Part shown: piece by piece, positions 57,642-64,000 of the stretch
How positions within the stretch are numbered: position 1 is the stretch's first letter
Layout of the letters: every line of letters starts with the position of its first letter
Source: Kitasatospora sp. NBC_00315
GTDB taxonomy: Bacteria > Actinomycetota > Actinomycetes > Streptomycetales > Streptomycetaceae
Direction of reading: 5' to 3'
Assembly: GCF_041435095.1 (NCBI RefSeq)
Contig: NZ_CP108025.1
Coordinates: 2,666,001-2,730,000 of the forward strand
Length of the DNA stretch: 64,000 nucleotides
Translations under genes and position numbers: made by a program
The notes under the pieces: generated by a model
Database searches by the model: none
What the model was told of the DNA's origin: nothing
What the model saw: only the letters and a program-made list of their open reading frames with translations

Positions 57642-59270
57642 TCAGGCGGCGCCGGTACCGGTCAGGGCACGGACCTCGAGCTCCGCGTACCGGTCGGCGT
57701 CCGGCTTCTCCCGGGAGACCAGCGTGCCGAGCCAGCCGGCCAGGAAGCCCAGCGGGATGGAGACCAACCCGGGGTTCTCCAGCGGGAACCAGTGGAAGTC
57801 GACGCCGGGGAAGACCGCCGTCCGACTGCCGGAGACCACCGGCGAGAAGATCACCAGCAGGACCGCCGGCACCAGCCCGCCGTACACCGACCAGACCGCG
57901 CCCCGGGTGGTGAAGCGCTGCCAGAACAGGCTGAACAGCAGCACCGGCAGATTGGCCGAGGCGGCGACGGCGAAGGCGAGACCGACCAGGAACGCCACGT
58001 TCAACTGCTGGGCGAACAGGCTCAGGACGATGGCCAGCGCACCGATGGCCACCGCCGCGATCCGGGCCACCAGCACCTCGCGGTGCTCCGTCACCGGCGG
58101 CTCGTCCGCCCGCCGCCAGGCCCGCGCGTACAGGTCGTGGGCGAAGGCCGCCGAGGAGGCGAGGGTGAGGCCGGCGACCACGGCCAGGATGGTGGCGAAG
58201 GCGATCGCGGAGATCAGCGCGAAGAGGATGATCCCCCAGGTGCTGCCGGTGCCGCCGCCGAGGTCGAGGGCCAGCAGCGGGACGGCCGTGTTGCCCGCCG
58301 GGTTGGCCGCCCGGACGGCGGGTGAACCGATCAGCGCGGTGGCGCCGAGGCCGAGCACGATGGCCATCAGGTAGAACGCGCCGACCAGGCCGATCGCCCA
58401 CATCGTGGAGCGCCGGGCGGCGCGGGCGGTGGGCACGGTGTAGAAGCGGGACAGGATGTGCGGCAACCCGGCCGTACCGAGCACCAGCGCGAGCCCCAGG
58501 CTGAAGAAGTCGAGCCGGCTGGTGACCCCCGTGCCGTACTTGAGACCGGGCTCCAGGTAGCGCTGCCCGGCGCCGCTGCCCTGGGCGGCGGTCCGCATCA
58601 GGTCGGCCACGTCCCCGTGGAAGCGGACCAGCACCAGGACGGTGAGCAGCACGGAGCCGGCGATCAGCAGGAAGGCCTTGACGATCTGGATCCAGGTGGT
58701 GGCCCGCATACCGCCGACCGTCACGTAGACGATCATCAGGGCGCCGACACCGACGATCGTCCAGGTCTTCGCCTGACCGCTGTCGGTGCCCAGCAGCAGG
58801 GCCACCAGGCTGCCCGCGCCGACCATCTGCGCGATCAGGTACAGCAGGGTCACGACGATGCTGGCGCTCCCGGCCGCGGCCCGGACCGGGCGGTCGCGCA
58901 TGCGCAGGGCGAGCACGTCGGCCAGGGTGTAGCGGCCCGCGTTGCGGACCAGCTCGGCGACCAGCATCAGCACGACCAGCCAGGCCACCAGGAAGCCGAT
59001 GCTGTAGAGCACGCCGTCGTAGCCGTACAGCGCGATCAGGCCCGCGACGCCGAGGAAGGACGCGGCCGAGAGGTAGTCGCCGGAGAGGGCGAAGCCGTTC
59101 TGCAACGGGCTGAAATCCCGTCCGCCGGCGAAGAAGTCCTCGGCGGCCTGGCCCCGGCGGCCGACCCAGAGCGTGATGGCCAGGGTGACCAGGACGACGA
59201 CGGCGAACAGGGCGATCGCGAGGCCGTGGTGCTGACCGGTGGGCGCGAGCGTGGGCGGGGTGGCGGTCAT
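57642..59270 (-). CDS. actP: Sodium/solute symporter, acetate permease type
   Basis: The 542-aa protein is an SSS-family transporter with about 13 helices. Typical text includes DFFAGGRDFSPLQNGFALSGDYLSAASFLG, MVGAGSLVALLLG, and GLPHILSRFYTVPTARAARRS. These match cation/acetate symporters (ActP, MctC), which take up acetate, propionate or pyruvate. Its ATG overlaps the stop of the DUF485 gene (ATGA), the usual partner of these permeases. Confidence 0.9.
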   Translation of the reverse strand: MTATPPTLAPTGQHHGLAIALFAVVVLVTLAITLWVGRRGQAAEDFFAGGRDFSPLQNGFALSGDYLSAASFLGVAGLIALYGYDGVLYSIGFLVAWLVVLMLVAELVRNAGRYTLADVLALRMRDRPVRAAAGSASIVVTLLYLIAQMVGAGSLVALLLGTDSGQAKTWTIVGVGALMIVYVTVGGMRATTWIQIVKAFLLIAGSVLLTVLVLVRFHGDVADLMRTAAQGSGAGQRYLEPGLKYGTGVTSRLDFFSLGLALVLGTAGLPHILSRFYTVPTARAARRSTMWAIGLVGAFYLMAIVLGLGATALIGSPAVRAANPAGNTAVPLLALDLGGGTGSTWGIILFALISAIAFATILAVVAGLTLASSAAFAHDLYARAWRRADEPPVTEHREVLVARIAAVAIGALAIVLSLFAQQLNVAFLVGLAFAVAASANLPVLLFSLFWQRFTTRGAVWSVYGGLVPAVLLVIFSPVVSGSRTAVFPGVDFHWFPLENPGLVSIPLGFLAGWLGTLVSREKPDADRYAELEVRALTGTGAA

Positions 59271-59851
59271 CGCAGGCGGTCCTGGGTGTTCCAGCGCAGT
59301 TCGAGGGCGGCTCGGTCGCGCTTGGTGCGGGCGTTGCGGGCGTAGAGCCAGGTCAGCAGGAAGGTCGAGGCGAACTGGAGCAGCCCGAGCACCCAGGCCA
59401 CGTTGAGCGGCCCGGCCACCTGGCGGCGCATCAGCCCCGGTGCCGCGGCCTGCGCGGCCACGTAGAACAGGTACCAGCCGAGGAACACGCCGGTCACGGG
59501 GAAGACGAACGCCCGGTAGCTGCGCCGGATCTCCTGGAACGCCGCACTGCTCTGCACCGCCCGGTAGATCTCGGCGGCCTCGGCGGCATCGGGGGAGACC
59601 GGCCGAGCGGCGGGAGCGGCCGCCGCCGGGGCGGGCACGGAGGCGGCGGGCACGGGAGCCCCGGGGACGGGTACGTGAGCCGCGGCTACGGCCGGGACGG
59701 GTACGGGAGCCGCGGGTACGGACGAGGCCGTCCGCGCCGGCGCCGGGATCCGACGGGCCTTCGGCACGGAGCGGGCTGACCTGGCCGACCGCCCGGCCCA
59801 CCAGTCGAACCGCTCGCCCTGATCGGGACTGTTCGCGTGCTGTTGTGGCAC
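59267..59851 (-). CDS. DUF485 membrane protein, acetate symporter partner
   Basis: The 194-aa protein carries a C-terminal DUF485 domain with two membrane helices (YRAFVFPVTGVFLGWYLFYV and WVLGLLQFASTFLLTWLYA), as in the small proteins encoded before ActP/MctC symporters. The N-terminal half is an unusually long Ala/Pro/Val-rich linker. The GTG at 59851 has AGGAG 5 nt upstream, so I prefer it to an ATG at 59887 without one. Confidence 0.82.
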   Translation of the reverse strand: MPQQHANSPDQGERFDWWAGRSARSARSVPKARRIPAPARTASSVPAAPVPVPAVAAAHVPVPGAPVPAASVPAPAAAAPAARPVSPDAAEAAEIYRAVQSSAAFQEIRRSYRAFVFPVTGVFLGWYLFYVAAQAAAPGLMRRQVAGPLNVAWVLGLLQFASTFLLTWLYARNARTKRDRAALELRWNTQDRLR

Positions 59852-59952
59852 TGCTGCTCCTGGGCCGGCGCGCTCTGACCGCACCATGATGGTCGCGCCG
59901 CCACACCCCTCTGCGCCCGTTTGCACATACGTTCACTCGATGAGGTGAGGAA

Positions 59953-60162
59953 TCACCTCGGACGGCCCAGAGCGGCGCGCCACCGGGTGACATCCGGCCC
60001 GCTCCGGAGGCGACCGGGGCGGGGCGACCGGCCGGGGACGACCGGGGCGAGGCGACCGGCCGGGGACGACCGGGGCGACCGGCTCTCGCCGGAGGCGAGT
60101 GCCCAGGAGCCGAGGCGGGCCACTACCGCGAGGACCGCGAGGACGTTGACGAGGCCGCTCAT
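59953..60162 (-). CDS. Doubtful small membrane peptide
   Basis: An ATG at 60162 has GGAG 6 nt upstream and opens a 69-codon frame. It begins with one hydrophobic helix (MSGLVNVLAVLAVVARLGSW) and then turns into Arg/Pro-rich sequence across a 28-bp tandem repeat. Because 28 is not a multiple of three, the tail is unlikely to be conserved protein. The true product, if any, may be only the first 25-30 residues. Confidence 0.25.
   Translation of the reverse strand: MSGLVNVLAVLAVVARLGSWALASGESRSPRSSPAGRLAPVVPGRSPRPGRLRSGPDVTRWRAALGRPR
60012..60067. repeat. 28-bp tandem repeat
   Basis: The unit starting GACCGGGGCG occurs at 60012-60039 and 60040-60067 with one difference. A partial third copy starts at 60068. 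Confidence 0.85.
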
Positions 60163-60261
60163 CGGGTTCTCCGTATCGGGCGGAAGGCCTGGTGGTGGCC
60201 CCTCCGACGCTACGGACCGCACGCCCCGGCGGGGTCGGGGCCAGGGTTGACGGGGAACACC

Positions 60262-60293
60262 GAGGGCTCTCCACCCTCGGGTGGAGAGCCCTC
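60262..60293 (-). terminator. Topoisomerase IV B terminator
   Basis: GAGGGCTCTCCACCC (60262-60276) pairs perfectly with GGGTGGAGAGCCCTC (60279-60293) around a 2-nt loop, about 55 bp after the gene. Confidence 0.85.
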
Positions 60294-60347
60294 ACGCAAT
60301 GCGCGGCACCGCCGTGTGCGGCGGCTCGGGCGCCGGGGCGGCGCGGC

Positions 60348-62462
60348 TCAGGCGTCGATGCGGGAGCGGTCCAGGGTGGCCGCCGAGTCCACGATGAACT
60401 CCTTGCGCGGGGCGACGTCGTTGCCCATCAGCAGGTCGAAGATCCGCTCCGCCTGCACCAGGTCGCCGAGGTTGATCCGGCGCAGGGTGCGGTGGCGCGG
60501 GTCCATGGTGGTCTCGGCCAGCTGGTCGGCGTCCATCTCGCCGAGGCCCTTGTAGCGCTGGACCGGCTCCTTCCAGCGCTGCCCCTTGCGCTGGAACTCC
60601 AGCATGGTGCTGCGCAGCTCGGCGTCGGAGTAGGTGTAGTGGTACTTCTCCTGGCCGCGCTTGGGGTTGGTGAGCTCGATCCGGTGCAGCGGCGGCACCG
60701 CCGCGAAGACCCGGCCCTGCTCGATCATCGGGCGCATGTAGCGCTGAAACAGCGTCAGCAGCAGCGTGCGGATGTGCGATCCGTCGACGTCGGCGTCGGC
60801 CATGAAGATGACCCGGCCGTAGCGGGCCTGGTCGATGTCGAAGGTCCGCCCCGAGCCGGCCCCTATGACCTGGATGATGGCCGCGCACTCGGCGTTCTTG
60901 AGCATGTCCGAGACGGAGGCCTTCTGGACGTTCAGGATCTTGCCGCGGATCGGCAGCAGGGCCTGGAACTCGGAGTTGCGGGCCAGCTTGGCGGTGCCGA
61001 GCGCGGAGTCGCCCTCCACGATGAAGAGTTCGCTGCGCTCGACGTCGTCACTGCGGCAGTCGGCGAGCTTGGCGGGCAGCGAGGACGTCTCCAGCGCGGT
61101 CTTCCGGCGCTGGGCCTCCTTGTGCTGGCGGGCCGCGACCCGGGTGCGGGCCGCCGCGACGACCTTGTCCAGGACGGCGCGGGCCTGGAGCTTCTCGTCC
61201 TTCTTCGGGGAGGTCAGGAAGGCTTTGAGCTCCTTGGCCACGACCGCCGCGACGATCCGGTTGGCGGCCGAGGTGCCCAGTACCTCCTTGGTCTGGCCCT
61301 CGAACTGCGGCTCGGCGAGCCGGACGGTGACGACGGCGGTGAGGCCCTCGGTGGCGTCGTCCTTGGTGACGTCGTCCTCGGCGACCCGCAGCAGCTTGGC
61401 CGCCCGCAGGGCCTCGTTGACCGTCTTGGCCAGCGAGCGCTCGAAGCCGGTGACGTGGGTGCCGCCCTTGGGGGTGGCGATGATGTTCACGAAGGAGCGC
61501 AGCGTGGTGTCGTACCCGGCGCCCCAGCGCAGGGCGATGTCCACACCGAGGGTGCGGGTCACCTCGGTGGGGGTCATGTGGCCGAGCTCGTCCAGGACGG
61601 GGACGGTCTCCTTGAAGGTGCCCTCGCCGCGCAGCCGCAGGACGTCGCAGACCGGCTTGTCGGGCGCCAGGAACTCGCAGAACTCGCCGATGCCGCCGTC
61701 GTAGCGGAACGTCGACTCCTCGACCTTCTCGCTCTCCGTCAACCGCTCGTCACGCACGACGATGGTGAGGCCGGGGACCAGGAAGGCGGTCTGCCGGGCC
61801 CGGCTGTGCAGGCCCTCCAGGGAGATCCTGGCTTCCTTGAGGAAGATCTGGCGGTCGGCCCAGTAGCGGATCCGGGTGCCGGTGCGGCCCTTGGGGACCT
61901 TGCGGGCCCTGACGAGGCCGTTGGCGGGCTCGAAGGGCGCGTCCGGGCTGAGTTCGGTGAAGATGCCGGGGGTGCCCCGGCGGAAGCTGATGGCGTGGGT
62001 GTGGCCGTTGCGGTCGACCTCGACGTCCAGACGGGCGGAGAGGGCGTTCACCACCGAGGCGCCGACGCCGTGCAGACCGCCGGAGGCGGCGTAGGAGCCA
62101 CCACCGAACTTACCGCCGGCGTGCAGCTTCGTCATCACGACCTCGACACCGGACAGGCCGGTCTTCGGCTCGACGTCGACCGGGATGCCGCGGCCGTTGT
62201 CCCGGACCTCCACCGAGGCGTCGTCGCGAAGAACGACCTCGATGCGGTCGCAGTGACCGCCCAGGGCCTCGTCCACCGAGTTGTCGATGATCTCCCAGAG
62301 GCAGTGCATCAGGCCGCGACTGTCGGTCGAGCCGATGTACATGCCGGGGCGCTTGCGGACCGCCTCCAGACCCTCCAGGACGAGCAGATGCCGAGCGGTG
62401 TAGTTGGACCCGTCGTCGCCGGACAGCAGGGCGGCCGACGGCGCGCTCTTCGCGGCGCTCAT
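60348..62462 (-). CDS. parE: Type II topoisomerase B subunit (topoisomerase IV ParE / GyrB2)
   Basis: The 704-aa protein has the GHKL ATPase domain (DNSVDEALGG, DNGRGIPVD, GGLHGVGASVVNALS), the transducer, and a Toprim domain with EGDSA and DADVDGSH. It supplies ATP-driven strand passage with the A subunit encoded at 44732-47182. The sequence around the ATPase start (TARHLLVLEGLEAVRKRPGMYIGST) fits actinobacterial topoisomerase IV. The ATG at 62462 gives MSAAKSAPS...; an upstream ATG at 62507 would add 15 residues. No strong ribosome site is seen for either. Confidence 0.92.
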   Translation of the reverse strand: MSAAKSAPSAALLSGDDGSNYTARHLLVLEGLEAVRKRPGMYIGSTDSRGLMHCLWEIIDNSVDEALGGHCDRIEVVLRDDASVEVRDNGRGIPVDVEPKTGLSGVEVVMTKLHAGGKFGGGSYAASGGLHGVGASVVNALSARLDVEVDRNGHTHAISFRRGTPGIFTELSPDAPFEPANGLVRARKVPKGRTGTRIRYWADRQIFLKEARISLEGLHSRARQTAFLVPGLTIVVRDERLTESEKVEESTFRYDGGIGEFCEFLAPDKPVCDVLRLRGEGTFKETVPVLDELGHMTPTEVTRTLGVDIALRWGAGYDTTLRSFVNIIATPKGGTHVTGFERSLAKTVNEALRAAKLLRVAEDDVTKDDATEGLTAVVTVRLAEPQFEGQTKEVLGTSAANRIVAAVVAKELKAFLTSPKKDEKLQARAVLDKVVAAARTRVAARQHKEAQRRKTALETSSLPAKLADCRSDDVERSELFIVEGDSALGTAKLARNSEFQALLPIRGKILNVQKASVSDMLKNAECAAIIQVIGAGSGRTFDIDQARYGRVIFMADADVDGSHIRTLLLTLFQRYMRPMIEQGRVFAAVPPLHRIELTNPKRGQEKYHYTYSDAELRSTMLEFQRKGQRWKEPVQRYKGLGEMDADQLAETTMDPRHRTLRRINLGDLVQAERIFDLLMGNDVAPRKEFIVDSAATLDRSRIDA

Positions 62463-63109
62463 GCCCGCGCCCCGGTACGCCCGGCGGGCGCTTGGCGCAC
62501 CGCACACCTGTTGCTGGTTCGCTCGCTCCGCTCGCTCACGCGGTGCTCTCCTCGGTGAAGTTCTGTCTCGTCGGTCACATCCGGCCCGGTCAGTGCATCA
62601 CACCGGTCCGACAGCGGTTCCGTTCCGGTACCCGCTCCGGTACCACTGCGTGTGCGCTCCCCTTCGCTCGGTGCGCACACACCCCGGTCCGCGGCCCCTG
62701 CACGTCCGGCCCGGCCCGCGCAGCCTGTACGCGCTGCGCGAACAGACTCTGCGGTGGACGCGGAGCAGCCGAGCGCCATCTCCTCCCGAAATCACTGGCC
62801 CTGGCGGACCGTGGGGCGGAGCGCAGGCGCTGGAACTGCCGTGATGCAGGCTACCGGCGACGGGGCCGGGGCTTATGCTCCAACCCAGCAGAGGATTATG
62901 CTACGCGGACCTCGCCCCCCGTTCCGATCGGGAGTTCGAGTGATGAGCGGATCCTGGGAATCGGTACGCATGAACCACCGACGCCCGGGGCACCTCCTCA
63001 TCAACACCAGCAGAATCCTCAAAGAAGAAAAGCCACGAGCGGGAACGTTTTCGGCCTGGTTGGATGTTGACCCTGGTACGACAGCTCGTCGAGCTAGAGA
63101 AGAGGCGAC
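62463..63109. other. Divergent region parE / DUF7455
   Basis: This 647-bp gap has no certain gene. Near 62519-62550 the minus strand carries the widespread motif GTGAGCGAGCGGAGCGAGCG. TTATGCT occurs twice (near 62873 and 62895), possible -10 elements for the plus strand. A doubtful short frame (62943-63113) overlaps the next gene. The stretch 63010-63070 is lower in GC than the genome. Confidence 0.5.
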
Positions 63110-63113
63110 GTGA
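62943..63113 (+). CDS. Doubtful short upstream frame overlapping DUF7455
   Basis: An ATG at 62943 with GGGAG about 8 nt upstream opens a 56-codon frame (MSGSWESVRMNHRRPGHLLI and so on). It ends in a GTGA overlap with the next gene's start, the arrangement seen in coupled genes. No family is known to me. Because the same bases may be a conserved 5' untranslated region, the frame is uncertain. Confidence 0.25.
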   Translation: MSGSWESVRMNHRRPGHLLINTSRILKEEKPRAGTFSAWLDVDPGTTARRAREEAT

Positions 63114-63343
63114 CTACTGTTCTGACACCTGCGAGCCCGCTGACCGCGGCAGACCGCTGCGACCGCTGCGGCGCCCAGGCCTACCTGCGCGTCGTACTCG
63201 CGAGCGGCGGAGAGCTGCTCTTCTGCGCCCACCACGGGCGGAAGTTCGAGCCTGAGCTCAAGAAGATCGCCGTCGAGATACAGGACGAGAGCGGCCGTCT
63301 CACCACCGCGACCACCACCACGGCTTCCGAGGAAGAGCGCTGA
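63110..63343 (+). CDS. DUF7455 small zinc-binding protein
   Basis: The 77-aa protein has CDRCGAQA and then LLFCAHHGRKFEPEL. This CxxC...CxxH pattern should bind one zinc, as in the short actinobacterial DUF7455 family. The C-terminus is Thr/Glu-rich. It is regularly found near hrdB in streptomycetes; its function is unknown. The GTG has AGAAGAGG upstream, and a T-tailed terminator follows. Confidence 0.85.
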   Translation: MTTVLTPASPLTAADRCDRCGAQAYLRVVLASGGELLFCAHHGRKFEPELKKIAVEIQDESGRLTTATTTTASEEER

Positions 63344-63400
63344 CCGGCGCTCCACCGACGAACCGCATCGGGTCGTGCCCGGCCGGCACGCTCCGATGAG

Positions 63401-63441
63401 CCGGACGACCGGCCCCAGCCAGGGGCCGCTCGTCCGGTTTT
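63401..63441 (+). terminator. Terminator after DUF7455
   Basis: CCGGACGACCGGCCCC (63401-63416) pairs with GGGGCCGCTCGTCCGG (63422-63437) apart from a small internal mismatch. TTTT follows. Confidence 0.85.
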
Positions 63442-63456
63442 GACGTTCCCGGGCCC

Positions 63457-63480
63457 CGGTCCGATGGACATCGGACCGGG
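63457..63480 (-). terminator. Hairpin between convergent genes
   Basis: CCGGTCCGAT (63457-63466) pairs with ATCGGACCGG (63471-63480) around a 4-nt loop. It may end transcription of the protease gene to its right, although it lies about 160 bp beyond that gene's stop. Confidence 0.5.
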
Positions 63481-63642
63481 AGCCGCCGGACCGGCCACCC
63501 TGCCGGCCCGTCGGCGCTGCGTGTTGCCGTGGTCACTTTCTGACGTGACGTCGGAGCGTGGCCGTCCGGTCACGGCGCCCCGGATCGCACCGGGCGGCGT
63601 GCCCGGTTGGGTCGGGCCGCCGTGCGGCCTGCCCGCCCGCGG

Positions 63643-64000
<358 letters not shown>

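Larger units (their letters stand above)
59852..60347. other. Spacer upstream of the DUF485 gene
   Basis: This 496-bp region contains a 28-bp tandem repeat (60012-60067), a doubtful small membrane-peptide frame (59953-60162) and the topoisomerase IV B terminator (60262-60293). No other gene is supported. Confidence 0.45.

Overview
The window is high-GC DNA with frequent GTG starts, actinobacterial rRNA genes and many Streptomyces-type families (SepH, CutRS, DUF3710, DUF3093, DUF4193, DUF5998, DUF7455). It is almost certainly chromosomal core sequence from a streptomycete (Streptomyces or Kitasatospora). From memory, the order from about 17 kb to the right end (dut, cutR/cutS, hemH, sepH, tdk, an acetyltransferase/CoA-ligase fusion, ptsH, an M16 pair, a topoisomerase IV A subunit, a CitA/CitB-type two-component pair, a topoisomerase IV B subunit, a trypsin-like protease) follows the S. 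coelicolor SCO5868-SCO5821 block in reverse. On that basis the principal sigma gene hrdB would lie just beyond the right edge.

Left part (1-11 kb): the end of a dihydroxyacetone kinase DhaL gene, a membrane SpoIIE-type phosphatase, a copper operon (chaperone plus P-type ATPase) behind a CsoR-like operator, an SDR oxidoreductase, citrate synthase, a RecD2-type helicase, a two-domain VOC protein and a GNAT acetyltransferase. Next comes one complete minus-strand rRNA operon (16S at the right, then 23S, then 5S; about 11.2-16.4 kb). It has no spacer tRNA, a visible 23S processing stem and a strong terminator.

Middle (16.9-44.4 kb): DUF3710, dut and a thioesterase form a minus-strand group. They are followed by DUF3093, DUF4193, an acyl-ACP desaturase, cutS and cutR separated by five 16-bp tandem repeats, suhB-like and ferrochelatase genes, an MFS transporter, an ALO-family flavin oxidase, a Pro/Ser-rich membrane protein and sepH. 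Beyond these lie a rhodanese, thymidine kinase, an alkaline-phosphatase-like hydrolase, DUF5998, a GNAT/NDP-forming CoA-ligase fusion (Pat-like), ptsH with a DasR-like site, a GNAT gene carrying a fresh 24-bp duplication, rtcB with a possible leader peptide, and a paired active/inactive M16 peptidase operon.

Right part (44.7-64 kb): the topoisomerase IV A subunit; a four-gene cassette of two WXG-motif proteins, a membrane protein and a soluble protein, which is the best candidate here for an uncharacterised system; a Suc_Fer-like protein; an NMT1/SsuA-type ABC importer divergent from a CitA/CitB-type sensor pair; a DUF485/acetate symporter pair; the topoisomerase IV B subunit; a DUF7455 Zn-finger protein; and the 3' end of a trypsin-like protease. 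Nearly all convergent or terminal gene ends carry strong GC-rich hairpins. Short tandem repeats (14-28 bp) recur in the spacers. No insertion sequence, prophage, CRISPR array or tRNA gene was seen.
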